Below, one piece after another: positions 1 through 5,380 of a DNA stretch of 5,714 bases; the first letter of the stretch is position 1, and each line of letters starts with the position of its first letter. The stretch lies in contig CALVIQ010000107.1 in assembly GCA_944331815.1 (NCBI GenBank), positions 1-5,714 of the forward strand. The letters are read 5' to 3'. The notes beneath the pieces are model-generated. The model was not told the DNA's origin, did no database searches, and was given only the letters and a program-made list of their open reading frames with translations. The translations under genes were made by a program, and so were the position numbers. This DNA comes from an uncultured Bacilli bacterium. Lineage in GTDB: Bacteria; Bacillota_I; Bacilli_A; RF39; UBA660.

Positions 1-33
1 TATAATGAATATAATGAAAAAGAGGTTATATGT

Positions 34-447
34 ATGGAACAATTAAATAGAAGTGAAGCAAGAAAAATTATTATGACTATTCTTTATCAAATAGTTGTTT
101 ATGATAAAAATAAAATGATTTATGAAGTAGAAGATGTTATTAAAGAAAATTTAGAAATAGATAATGAATTTGTTAAAGATATTGTATATGGTGTTATAAC
201 ATATCAAAATGATTTAGATAAAATTGCTAATAAATATTTAAATAATTGGACAATTGATCGTTTAGGTAGTACTGATATTGCTATTTTAAGAATGGGTATT
301 TATGAATTATTATATACTGATACTCCAAGTATTGTTTCTATTAATGAAGCGGTAGAACTAGCTAAAATATATAGTGACGAAAGTGTTGCAAAAATGATTA
401 ATGCGGTTTTAGATAAAGTATATCATGAGATGGTGGACCATGAATGA
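34..447 (+). CDS. nusB: Transcription antitermination factor NusB
   Basis: NusB binds boxA RNA together with NusE (ribosomal protein S10) and helps RNA polymerase read through rRNA operons; it acts in the cytoplasm. The 137-residue length matches the family (about 130-145). The N-terminus carries the NusB pattern NRSEARKIIMTILYQ (5-19). The most conserved block is near the C-terminus: ILRMGIYELL (84-93), then SINEAVELAKIY (102-113), and MINAVLDKV (121-129) in place of the usual FVNGVLDKI. The start ATG at 34 has an AAGAGG ribosome-binding site at 20-25, 8 bases upstream. The frame is open to the window's left edge, but the family N-terminus begins right at this Met. The gene ends in TGA and overlaps xseA, so the two should be co-transcribed and translationally coupled. 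The identification is firm. Confidence 0.95.
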   Translation: MEQLNRSEARKIIMTILYQIVVYDKNKMIYEVEDVIKENLEIDNEFVKDIVYGVITYQNDLDKIANKYLNNWTIDRLGSTDIAILRMGIYELLYTDTPSIVSINEAVELAKIYSDESVAKMINAVLDKVYHEMVDHE

Positions 448-1777
448 TAAGTATTTAAGTGTAAGTGTTATAAATAGATATATTAAGCATGTAATAGATA
501 CAGATGCTAATTTACAAAAAGTATTTATTAAAGGTGAAATATCTAATTTTAAAGCCCATTCAACTGGGCATTTATACTTTTCAATTAAAGATGAAACTAG
601 TAAAATAAATGCAATTATGTTTAATGGTAACGCTAGAAAATTAAATTTTAATCCGACCGATGGAACAAAAGTTTTAATAACTGGAAGAATTAGTGTTTAT
701 GAAGCTACTGGCAATTATCAAATTTATGTTGATGAAATGATTGAAGACGGTGTCGGTAATTTATATATTGCTTTTGAAAAATTAAAAAAACAATTAGCAG
801 CTGAAGGATTATTTGATAGTAAATATAAAAAGCCAATTCCTAAATATCCTACTAAAATAGGGGTAGTAACTGCTAATACAGGTGCTGCTATTAAAGATAT
901 ATTATCAACGATCAAAAGAAGATTTCCTATTGGACAAGTTATATTATTTCCAAGTTTAGTGCAAGGAGATAATGCTGCTAAAGATATTGTTAAAAATATT
1001 AAATTAGCCAATACCTATGATTTAGATGTTTTAATAGTTGGGCGTGGTGGTGGATCTATTGAAGATTTATGGCCATTTAACGAAGAAATAGTAGCTAGAG
1101 CTATATTTGATTCTAAAATTCCAATTATTAGTGCAGTAGGCCATGAAGTTGATTTTACAATAGCTGATTTTGTAGCTGATTTAAGAGCACCAACTCCAAC
1201 TGGAGCTGCGGAAATGGCTGTGCCTAATTTAGTTGATTTAAATAAATATATTGAACAATTAAAAATAAGATTAAGTTCGGATATAATTAAAAAAGTTAAT
1301 ATTTATAAATTAAATTTAGATAGTTTAAGAAACTCATATATACTTAAAAATCCAAGTATATTATTTGAAAACAAAAAGCAAAATTTAGATGTAATAAATA
1401 ATAAAATAAATGAATTATTATTAAAGAAGATAGAATTAAAAAAATTATATTTAGACAGTTTGAAAAATTCTTATGTTTTAAAAAATCCAAGTATATTATT
1501 TGAAAATAAAAAGCAAAATTTAATTTTATTAACTAAAGAATTAAATAAAAATATTAATTTAAAAATAGATAATAATGTAACTAAATTAAATACTATTATT
1601 GAAAAACTAGAACTTATTAACCCATTAAATGTTATGAAAAGAGGTTTTAGTTTAACTTATAAAGATGACAAATTAATTAAAAGTGTTAAAAAAATTAAGA
1701 AAGATGATGAATTAAATATTAAGTTTAATGATGGTAATATATTAGTAAATGTAAAGGAGATAAATAATGAAATTTGA
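440..1777 (+). CDS. xseA: Exodeoxyribonuclease VII large subunit
   Basis: XseA is the catalytic subunit of exonuclease VII, which degrades single-stranded DNA from both ends into short oligonucleotides during repair and recombination. An N-terminal OB-fold (about 5-100, with IKGEISNFK and GHLYFSIKD) is followed by the catalytic domain, with GVVTANTGAAIKD (141-153), RGGGSIEDLWPFNEE (202-216), SAVGHEVDFTIADFVAD (231-247) and RAPTPTGAAE (249-258). A long helical, coiled-coil-prone part (about 265-390) is where XseB docks in known structures. The C-terminal domain begins at PLNVMKRGF (395-403). I chose ATG 440 (445 residues) over an in-frame ATG at 425, because family proteins start a few residues before the SVSVINRYIK-type segment and the extra MRWWT looks like nusB sequence read in another frame. 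The start overlaps the nusB stop by 8 bases (ATGAATGA), with a G-rich GAGATGGTGG stretch before it. Within the helical part, residues 293-316 and 338-361 are near-identical copies, listed separately. Confidence 0.95.
   Translation: MNDKYLSVSVINRYIKHVIDTDANLQKVFIKGEISNFKAHSTGHLYFSIKDETSKINAIMFNGNARKLNFNPTDGTKVLITGRISVYEATGNYQIYVDEMIEDGVGNLYIAFEKLKKQLAAEGLFDSKYKKPIPKYPTKIGVVTANTGAAIKDILSTIKRRFPIGQVILFPSLVQGDNAAKDIVKNIKLANTYDLDVLIVGRGGGSIEDLWPFNEEIVARAIFDSKIPIISAVGHEVDFTIADFVADLRAPTPTGAAEMAVPNLVDLNKYIEQLKIRLSSDIIKKVNIYKLNLDSLRNSYILKNPSILFENKKQNLDVINNKINELLLKKIELKKLYLDSLKNSYVLKNPSILFENKKQNLILLTKELNKNINLKIDNNVTKLNTIIEKLELINPLNVMKRGFSLTYKDDKLIKSVKKIKKDDELNIKFNDGNILVNVKEINNEI
1316..1522 (+). repeat. 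Duplicated 72-base module in xseA (copies 135 bases apart)
   Basis: Copy 1 is 1316-1387 and copy 2 is 1451-1522, both in frame. They encode 24 residues each, with 22 identical; the changes are R to K and I to V. Both read LDSL(R/K)NSY(I/V)LKNPSILF and then ENKKQNL. By my count 62 of 72 bases agree, and the last 42 bases differ at only one position, including silent sites. Weaker similarity (KK-x5-L) extends upstream of each copy, giving a 45-residue period. A related motif is known to me in the helical region of Firmicutes XseA proteins, so this is probably the family's own module in two unusually similar copies. Confidence 0.85.
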
Positions 1778-1976
1778 AGAAAAAATTAAAAAATTAGAAG
1801 ATATTGTTGCTACTTTAGAAAGTGATACTAATGATTTAGAAGATTCAATTAACAAATATAGCGAAGCTATGAAATTAGTTAAAGAATGTGATGAACAATT
1901 AAAAAACATTGAAGAAAGTGTTAATAAAATAGTTAGTGAAAATGGTGAATTAGAAGACTTAAATATTGAAGAATAA
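1767..1976 (+). CDS. xseB: Exodeoxyribonuclease VII small subunit
   Basis: XseB is the small, all-helical accessory subunit of exonuclease VII; several copies bind the helical arm of XseA and are needed for activity. The 69-residue length is typical. The family signature is clear: FEEKIKKLEDIVATLE (3-18), a short turn with D20 and D23, LEDSINKYSEAMKLVKECDEQL (24-45, with the usual Cys at 41), and a helix ending NIEESVNKI (47-55). The tail is acidic. It has a strong ribosome-binding site, AAAGGAGA at 1753-1760, 6 bases before the ATG. Its start overlaps the end of xseA by 11 bases, so the subunits are coupled. A terminator overlaps its stop codon, so it is the last gene of the nusB operon. Confidence 0.95.
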   Translation: MKFEEKIKKLEDIVATLESDTNDLEDSINKYSEAMKLVKECDEQLKNIEESVNKIVSENGELEDLNIEE

Positions 1977-1987
1977 GTCTTTTTTTC
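1952..1987 (+). terminator. Intrinsic terminator of the nusB-xseA-xseB operon
   Basis: AAGACTTA (1954-1961) pairs with TAAGTCTT (1974-1981), leaving a 12-base loop. A further G-U and A-U pair can extend the stem outward. The run of seven T's at 1980-1986 follows directly. The left arm lies in the last codons of xseB, and the right arm contains its TAA stop (1974-1976), so ribosomes finishing xseB would cover the hairpin. The stem is AU-rich but comparable to other elements in so AT-rich a genome. Confidence 0.75.
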
Positions 1988-2016
1988 TTGTCAATAATAA
2001 ATAAATATTGTATACT
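1988..2016 (+). promoter_or_regulatory. Sigma-A type promoter for the RhuM gene
   Basis: TTGTCA (-35, 1988-1993) and TATACT (-10, 2011-2016) are separated by exactly 17 bases, the optimal spacing. Transcription would start near 2023, giving a leader of about 46 bases before the GTG start. The -35 box begins right after the xseB terminator T-run, which fits independent expression of the downstream block. I see no clear operator palindrome over it. Confidence 0.7.
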
Positions 2017-2050
2017 TTTAATAGAAAATGATTAAAAAATTTAAAACGAT

Positions 2051-2071
2051 AAGGAGATGTTATAGAAAGTG
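2051..2071 (+). promoter_or_regulatory. Ribosome-binding site and GTG start of the RhuM gene
   Basis: AAGGAG at 2051-2056 is a strong Shine-Dalgarno sequence, but it sits 12 bases before the GTG at 2069, longer than for the other genes here (6-8). An ATG directly after it (2057) is in the same frame but meets TAG at 2063 after one more codon. The GTG is therefore the only usable start ahead of the conserved domain. Both the GTG and the long spacing suggest modest translation. Confidence 0.65.
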
Positions 2072-3103
2072 CAAAAAACACAAGAAAAATTAATTGGTAA
2101 TGAAAATAATATTTTATTTTATAACGATGAAGAAGGAAATGTAACTGTTGAAGTATTACTTGAAAATGAAGATGTTTGGTTAAATATAGAAGCAATTTCA
2201 AAACTTTTTAATATTGATAGAAGTGGTATTGTTAGGCATATCAATAATATTTATAAAGATGATGAATTAAAGCAAAATTCAACTTGTGCAAAAATTGCAC
2301 AAGTTCAAAAAGAAGGTAATAGAGAAGTTAAAAGAGTTTATCCATATTATAATTTAGATATGATTATTTCTATTGGTTTTAGAGTTAATTCTAAAAAAGC
2401 AATAAAATTTAGAACTTGGGCGAATAAATTAATTAAAGAATATATGGTGCAAGGTTTTGCATTAAATGACGAGAGATTTATGAAAGCAAGAAAATTAGAT
2501 CAAGAATATTTTAAAAGATTACTTGAAAGAATTAAATTAATTCGTACAAGTGAAAGAATGTTTTATCAAAAGATTACTGATATTTTTGCAGAATGTTCTA
2601 TGGATTATGATAGAAATAGTGATATGGCTATAACATTTTATAAAACAATTCAAAATAAATTTCATTATGCTATTACAGGACAAACAGCAGCAGAAATTGT
2701 TTATAATAGAGTAGATTCTAAAAAAAATAATATGGGGCTTACTACTTGGGAAAATTCTCCTGATGGAAAAATATTAAAATCTGATTGTATAATTGCTAAA
2801 AATTATTTAGATGAAAAAGAAATAAAAAATTTAAATAATTTGGTAAACTTATTTTTAGATATTGCTGAGAATAATGCTGAAAGAAATATACCGATGTACA
2901 TGAATGATTGGACCAACGAGGTAGAAAATGCTTTGAAATTATTTCATTATGAAGTATTAGAAGGAAAAGGAAAGATTTCACATAAGCAAGCAGTAGAAAA
3001 GGCAGAAAGTGAATATGAAAAATACAAAGTGATTCAAGATAAAAATTATATTTCTGATTTTGATAAATTATTAAATGAAGCAAAACAAATAGAAAATAGT
3101 TAA
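2069..3103 (+). CDS. RhuM family protein (virulence protein RhuM-like)
   Basis: This is a full-length (344 residues) member of the RhuM family, named after a gene of Salmonella pathogenicity island 3. Its biochemical role is not settled. Homologues are common on mobile and accessory loci, often near restriction-modification genes. The N-terminal half resembles phage Bro-N/antirepressor-type DNA-binding modules: a beta segment (15-38, with NVTVEVLLENEDVWLN), a helix-turn-helix-like stretch (ISKLFNIDRSGIVRHINNIY, 43-62), the family motif NSTCAKIAQVQKEGNREV (70-87), and YYNLDMIISIGFRVNS (93-108) with KFRTWANKLIKEYMVQGF (113-130). The C-terminal half is helical and contains DWTNEVENALKLF (280-292) and the late GKISHKQAVEKAESEYEKY block. 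No catalytic motif is evident. An in-frame TAG lies two codons before the GTG, so the start is fixed. Base composition matches the neighbours, giving no sign of very recent import. A regulatory or defence-related role is inference only. Confidence 0.88.
   Translation: MQKTQEKLIGNENNILFYNDEEGNVTVEVLLENEDVWLNIEAISKLFNIDRSGIVRHINNIYKDDELKQNSTCAKIAQVQKEGNREVKRVYPYYNLDMIISIGFRVNSKKAIKFRTWANKLIKEYMVQGFALNDERFMKARKLDQEYFKRLLERIKLIRTSERMFYQKITDIFAECSMDYDRNSDMAITFYKTIQNKFHYAITGQTAAEIVYNRVDSKKNNMGLTTWENSPDGKILKSDCIIAKNYLDEKEIKNLNNLVNLFLDIAENNAERNIPMYMNDWTNEVENALKLFHYEVLEGKGKISHKQAVEKAESEYEKYKVIQDKNYISDFDKLLNEAKQIENS
2281..2305. repeat. Perfect 11-base-arm inverted repeat inside the RhuM gene
   Basis: AACTTGTGCAA (2281-2291) and TTGCACAAGTT (2295-2305) are perfect reverse complements separated by AAA. 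On mRNA this forms an 11-bp hairpin with a 3-base loop; on duplex DNA it is a dyad of the kind bound by dimeric regulators. It lies within the codons for the family motif STCAKIAQVQ, so part of the symmetry may come from coding constraint. It has no T-run and is not a terminator. Confidence 0.8.
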
Positions 3104-3167
3104 AATTGTAATCAAAACTAATAAAAATTGATAGAGTTTAAAAATATTTTATTTTTAGGAGAAATAT

Positions 3168-3704
3168 ATGGATGTTATATTAGAAGTTAAAGAAAAATTA
3201 AAAAGAAAAAATCAAATATTGTTTGACAAAAAAAGTCTTTTTTTACAAGACTTGATGTTTTTAATAAGTGAACAAAATCATAAAGTATTAACACTATGGG
3301 CTTTAGATCTAGCTCTTGAATTAGTTAATTATTTAGAAGAAAAATATCCAAATGAAGATAGATTTAGAATAGCTTTAAATAAAACTAAATTATGGGCACA
3401 AGGAGAAATTAAAATGCCAGAAGCTAAAAGAGCAATTTTAAATTGTCATGCTGTAGCTAAAGAATTAACTAATAAAGAAGATATTGCTTTATGTCATGCC
3501 ATTGGTCAAGCCTGTGGCGTTGTTCATACGGTTGGTCACGCAATTGGACTTCCTATTTATGAACTAACAGCTATTGTTTATAAATATGGTATTGATAATT
3601 GCAAAGATAAATTAATAAATAGAAAAAAAGAATATATAGATAAAATATATTATTATCAGGAACATTATAAAGAATATGAAAAATGGGCTAAATTTTATAA
3701 TTAA
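3168..3704 (+). CDS. Imm5-like putative immunity protein
   Basis: This 178-residue soluble, mainly helical protein matches the group annotated as 'putative immunity protein' with an Imm5-like domain. I recognise it from the order of WALDLALELVNYLEEKYP (44-61), R65, WAQGEIKMPEAKRAILNCHA (76-95), CHAIGQACGVVHTVGHA (109-125) and the GLPIYELTAIVYKYGI stretch (127-142). Histidines 94, 110, 120 and 124 and cysteines 93, 109 and 116 cluster in the core and could suggest metal or ligand binding, but that is not established. The immunity label comes from homology to proteins predicted to neutralise polymorphic toxins; I see no partner toxin here. The start ATG has AGGAGA at 3157-3162, 5 bases upstream. 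The gene lies 64 bases after the RhuM gene with no clear terminator between, and 12 bases before a DUF1294 gene, so co-transcription is likely. Family assignment is fairly sure; function is not. Confidence 0.75.
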   Translation: MDVILEVKEKLKRKNQILFDKKSLFLQDLMFLISEQNHKVLTLWALDLALELVNYLEEKYPNEDRFRIALNKTKLWAQGEIKMPEAKRAILNCHAVAKELTNKEDIALCHAIGQACGVVHTVGHAIGLPIYELTAIVYKYGIDNCKDKLINRKKEYIDKIYYYQEHYKEYEKWAKFYN

Positions 3705-3716
3705 AGGAAAAATATA

Positions 3717-4001
3717 ATGATGATAACAAATATTTTATTTGAAAAATATATTTTAATATATTTAATTATTATAAACTTGATAACTTTTATAGTGTTTGCT
3801 CTTGATAAAATTTATGCTATAAAGAAAAAATGGCGATATAAAGAAGTTTATTTATTAGGAATGTGTTTTGTTGGGGGAGCAATTGGGGGCTTTTTAGCAA
3901 TGTATCTATTTCGCCACAAAACTAAGAAAAAAGCTTTTGTAATCGGAGTTCCATTAATAATAGTAATTCATTTAGTTATTATTCTATGGTTTATAAAGTA
4001 A
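3717..4001 (+). CDS. DUF1294 family small membrane protein
   Basis: This is a 94-residue integral membrane protein with three predicted helices (about 10-29, 45-64 and 73-92). It carries the DUF1294 pattern: N20 and F24 in helix 1, DK (30-31) and A34 just after it, WRYKE (39-43) where the family usually has RIPE, a glycine-rich GGAIGG (53-58) in helix 2, and FRHKTKKKAF (65-74) in the loop before helix 3. No function is known for the family. The ribosome-binding site AAAGGA (3703-3708) overlaps the stop of the preceding gene. ATG 3717 and ATG 3720 are both possible starts. It is probably the last gene of the unit started at the RhuM promoter, since an inverted repeat with T's follows its stop. 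Confidence 0.88.
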   Translation: MMITNILFEKYILIYLIIINLITFIVFALDKIYAIKKKWRYKEVYLLGMCFVGGAIGGFLAMYLFRHKTKKKAFVIGVPLIIVIHLVIILWFIK

Positions 4002-4014
4002 TTTAAAAATGACT

Positions 4015-4040
4015 AAATTGTAATAACTATTACAATTTTT
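4015..4040 (+). terminator. Inverted repeat with T-run: terminator after the DUF1294 gene, possibly also an operator
   Basis: AAATTGTAATA (4015-4025) and TATTACAATTT (4028-4038) are perfect reverse complements around AC. As RNA this gives a stem of about 10 bp with a 4-base loop (AACT), ending in TTTTT (4036-4040). It fits an intrinsic terminator 13 bases after the stop codon. It also lies just before the extended -10 element at 4044-4052, covering the -35 region, so a repressor-binding site is an alternative. Confidence 0.65.
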
Positions 4041-4043
4041 ATT

Positions 4044-4052
4044 TGATATAAT
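4044..4052 (+). promoter_or_regulatory. Extended -10 promoter for the VanZ-RDD gene
   Basis: TGATATAAT at 4044-4052 is an exact extended -10 element (TGn plus TATAAT). No good -35 box sits at the normal distance; that position falls in the inverted repeat 4015-4038. The predicted start, near 4059, would leave a leader of only about 13 bases, barely keeping GGAG of the ribosome-binding site AAAGGAGA (4057-4064). That makes the call uncertain. Confidence 0.45.
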
Positions 4053-4071
4053 ATTTAAAGGAGATGATAAA

Positions 4072-5211
4072 ATGGGATATGTTGAAGCTATTAAAACAGC
4101 AATTTTAATTTTTCCTTTAATTGCTTTTTTATTTACATTACCATTTATTTTACATCAATATCATAAATATGGAGCAATTCATAAATTTCGAACATTAATT
4201 ATTTATTCATTTATTTTATATATGATTACTGTTTATTTTTTAGTTATTTTACCACTTCCTAGTATAAGTGATGTAACTAAACCAGATAAAATAATGAATT
4301 TAATTCCATTTTCTTTTGTTGATGATTTTATAAATAAAAGTTCCTTTATTATAAATGATCCAAACACTTATTTACAAGCATTAACTAGTTCAAGTTTTTA
4401 TGTTGCAGCTTTTAATATTTTAATGACTATACCATTTGGCATGTATTTGAGATATTATTTTAAATTTAGTTTTAAAAAAGTATTTTTCTTTAGTTTTTGT
4501 TTAAGTTTATTTTTTGAATTAACGCAATTATCTGGATTATATTTTATTTATCCTTATCCATATCGATTATTTGATGTTGATGATTTAATATTAAATACTT
4601 TAGGAGGGGTATTAGGCTATTTAATAATGGGAATAATTGATAATTTTTTACCAACTCGTGATGAAATAGATAAACAAGCAAAAGAATTGGGTAAAACAGT
4701 ATCAGGATTAAGAAGAATCACATTGTTCTTTTTAGATATGTTTATTTTTGTTATATTTACTATTTTTATAAGTATATTTACTAAAAAAGCTATTTATATT
4801 TCTTTTGTAATATATTATATTTTAATACCTTATTTTAAAAATAATCAAACATTAGGTGGCAAGTTTTTAAATGTTAAGTTAGATTTTCCTAATAAAAAGT
4901 TAATAAGATTAACATTAAGAATAATATTTATTTATGTATATTATTTTATCTTAGTTTATTTTTTAGGAATCGGATCAATTGCAATAATAAGTTATTTAAA
5001 CTTAAATACATTTATATCTTTTATCTTATATGTTTTAGTGTTATTAGGAATATTTACTTTTTATTTAACAAATATAATAATAATTTTAAAAGAAAAAACT
5101 ATATTTTATGATAAGTTATTTAAAGTTACATATGAAAGTACAATTTTAATTGAAGAAGAAATTAATGATGAATCTGAAGGTGATGAAAATGAAAAAAGAG
5201 AAGATATTTAG
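4072..5211 (+). CDS. VanZ family membrane protein with C-terminal RDD domain
   Basis: This 379-residue multi-pass membrane protein has two domains. The N-terminal VanZ-like part (about 40-190) shows the marks NLIPF (76-80), N115 with IPFGMYL (120-126), SLFFELTQL (145-153) and RLFDVDDLILNTLGG (165-179). A charged linker (193-213, TRDEIDKQAKELGK) leads to an RDD-type domain (about 214-357) with R215 and D222 in its first helix, TLGGKFLNVKL (260-270), and the final FYDKLFKVTYEST (345-357). The tail is acidic (361-379). VanZ was first known from low-level teicoplanin resistance; most chromosomal homologues are uncharacterised envelope proteins, so resistance should not be assumed. VanZ-RDD pairings occur in other Firmicutes. 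The ATG has AAAGGAGA (4057-4064), 7 bases upstream. Its 3' end overlaps the next small gene by 23 bases, suggesting an operon with the two following membrane genes. Confidence 0.87.
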   Translation: MGYVEAIKTAILIFPLIAFLFTLPFILHQYHKYGAIHKFRTLIIYSFILYMITVYFLVILPLPSISDVTKPDKIMNLIPFSFVDDFINKSSFIINDPNTYLQALTSSSFYVAAFNILMTIPFGMYLRYYFKFSFKKVFFFSFCLSLFFELTQLSGLYFIYPYPYRLFDVDDLILNTLGGVLGYLIMGIIDNFLPTRDEIDKQAKELGKTVSGLRRITLFFLDMFIFVIFTIFISIFTKKAIYISFVIYYILIPYFKNNQTLGGKFLNVKLDFPNKKLIRLTLRIIFIYVYYFILVYFLGIGSIAIISYLNLNTFISFILYVLVLLGIFTFYLTNIIIILKEKTIFYDKLFKVTYESTILIEEEINDESEGDENEKREDI

Positions 5212-5368
5212 AATATTAACATTTATCTTTATGATTTTAACTTTTATTGGAGCAGGATATGTATTAATAAATAAAGGACAGGTAAGTGCGGGATATGCAG
5301 TTATTCCAAGTTTATTTTGTGCTATATTTTCCCAATTAGCAGTTTATAAAAAATTTAAAAATAAATAG
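5189..5368 (+). CDS. Small two-helix membrane protein, unknown function
   Basis: I do not recognise a family. From ATG 5189 the product has 59 residues: a positively charged start (MKKEK), a first hydrophobic helix (about 6-25, RILTFIFMILTFIGAGYVLI), a short loop with NKGQVSAG, a second helix (about 32-52), and a basic tail (KKFKNK). The charge pattern predicts both ends on the cytoplasmic side. The frame stays open upstream to ATG 5150, which would add 13 residues. I prefer 5189 because GAAGG (5176-5180) sits 8 bases before it and the added stretch merely overlaps the acidic tail of the VanZ-RDD gene. It overlaps that gene by 23 bases and is followed after 12 bases by another membrane gene, so it lies inside a membrane-protein operon. 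Confidence 0.7.
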   Translation: MKKEKIFRILTFIFMILTFIGAGYVLINKGQVSAGYAVIPSLFCAIFSQLAVYKKFKNK

Positions 5369-5380
5369 GGAGATACATTT

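Noticed and set aside
1..15. Two TATAAT strings just before nusB
   Set aside because: They could be -10 boxes, but any -35 lies outside the window and TATAAT is frequent by chance in such AT-rich DNA; they could also be the tail of an upstream gene.
553..568. GCCCA/TGGGC hairpin in xseA
   Set aside because: Only 5 bp, within conserved OB-fold codons and without a T-run; likely incidental.
724..1011. Reverse-strand open frame of 95 codons opposite xseA
   Set aside because: It lies fully inside a strongly conserved part of xseA and has no recognisable product; a shadow of the coding strand.
34..1777. Possibility that TGA encodes tryptophan (mycoplasma code)
   Set aside because: nusB and xseA end at TGA at the family length, and their tryptophans are written TGG.
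1959..2201. Reverse-strand open frame of 80 codons across the xseB-RhuM junction
   Set aside because: Low-complexity hydrophobic translation of AT-rich DNA, overlapping the terminator, promoter and RhuM 5' end.
2796..3083. Reverse-strand open frame of 95 codons opposite the RhuM 3' end
   Set aside because: Opposite a conserved coding region, with no family resemblance.
3104..3167. Possible terminator or promoter between the RhuM and Imm5-like genes (AAACT/AGTTT arms, TTGATA at 3128, AAAATATTTT)
   Set aside because: The stem is only 5 bp with a 15-base loop, and the best -10 candidate would place the transcript start on the ribosome-binding site; read-through from the RhuM gene is simpler.
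3103..4024. Shared 10-mer AAATTGTAAT at 3103-3112 and 4015-4024, flanking the Imm5-like and DUF1294 genes like short target repeats
   Set aside because: A 10-base AT-rich match is expected by chance, and there is no recombinase or terminal inverted repeat.
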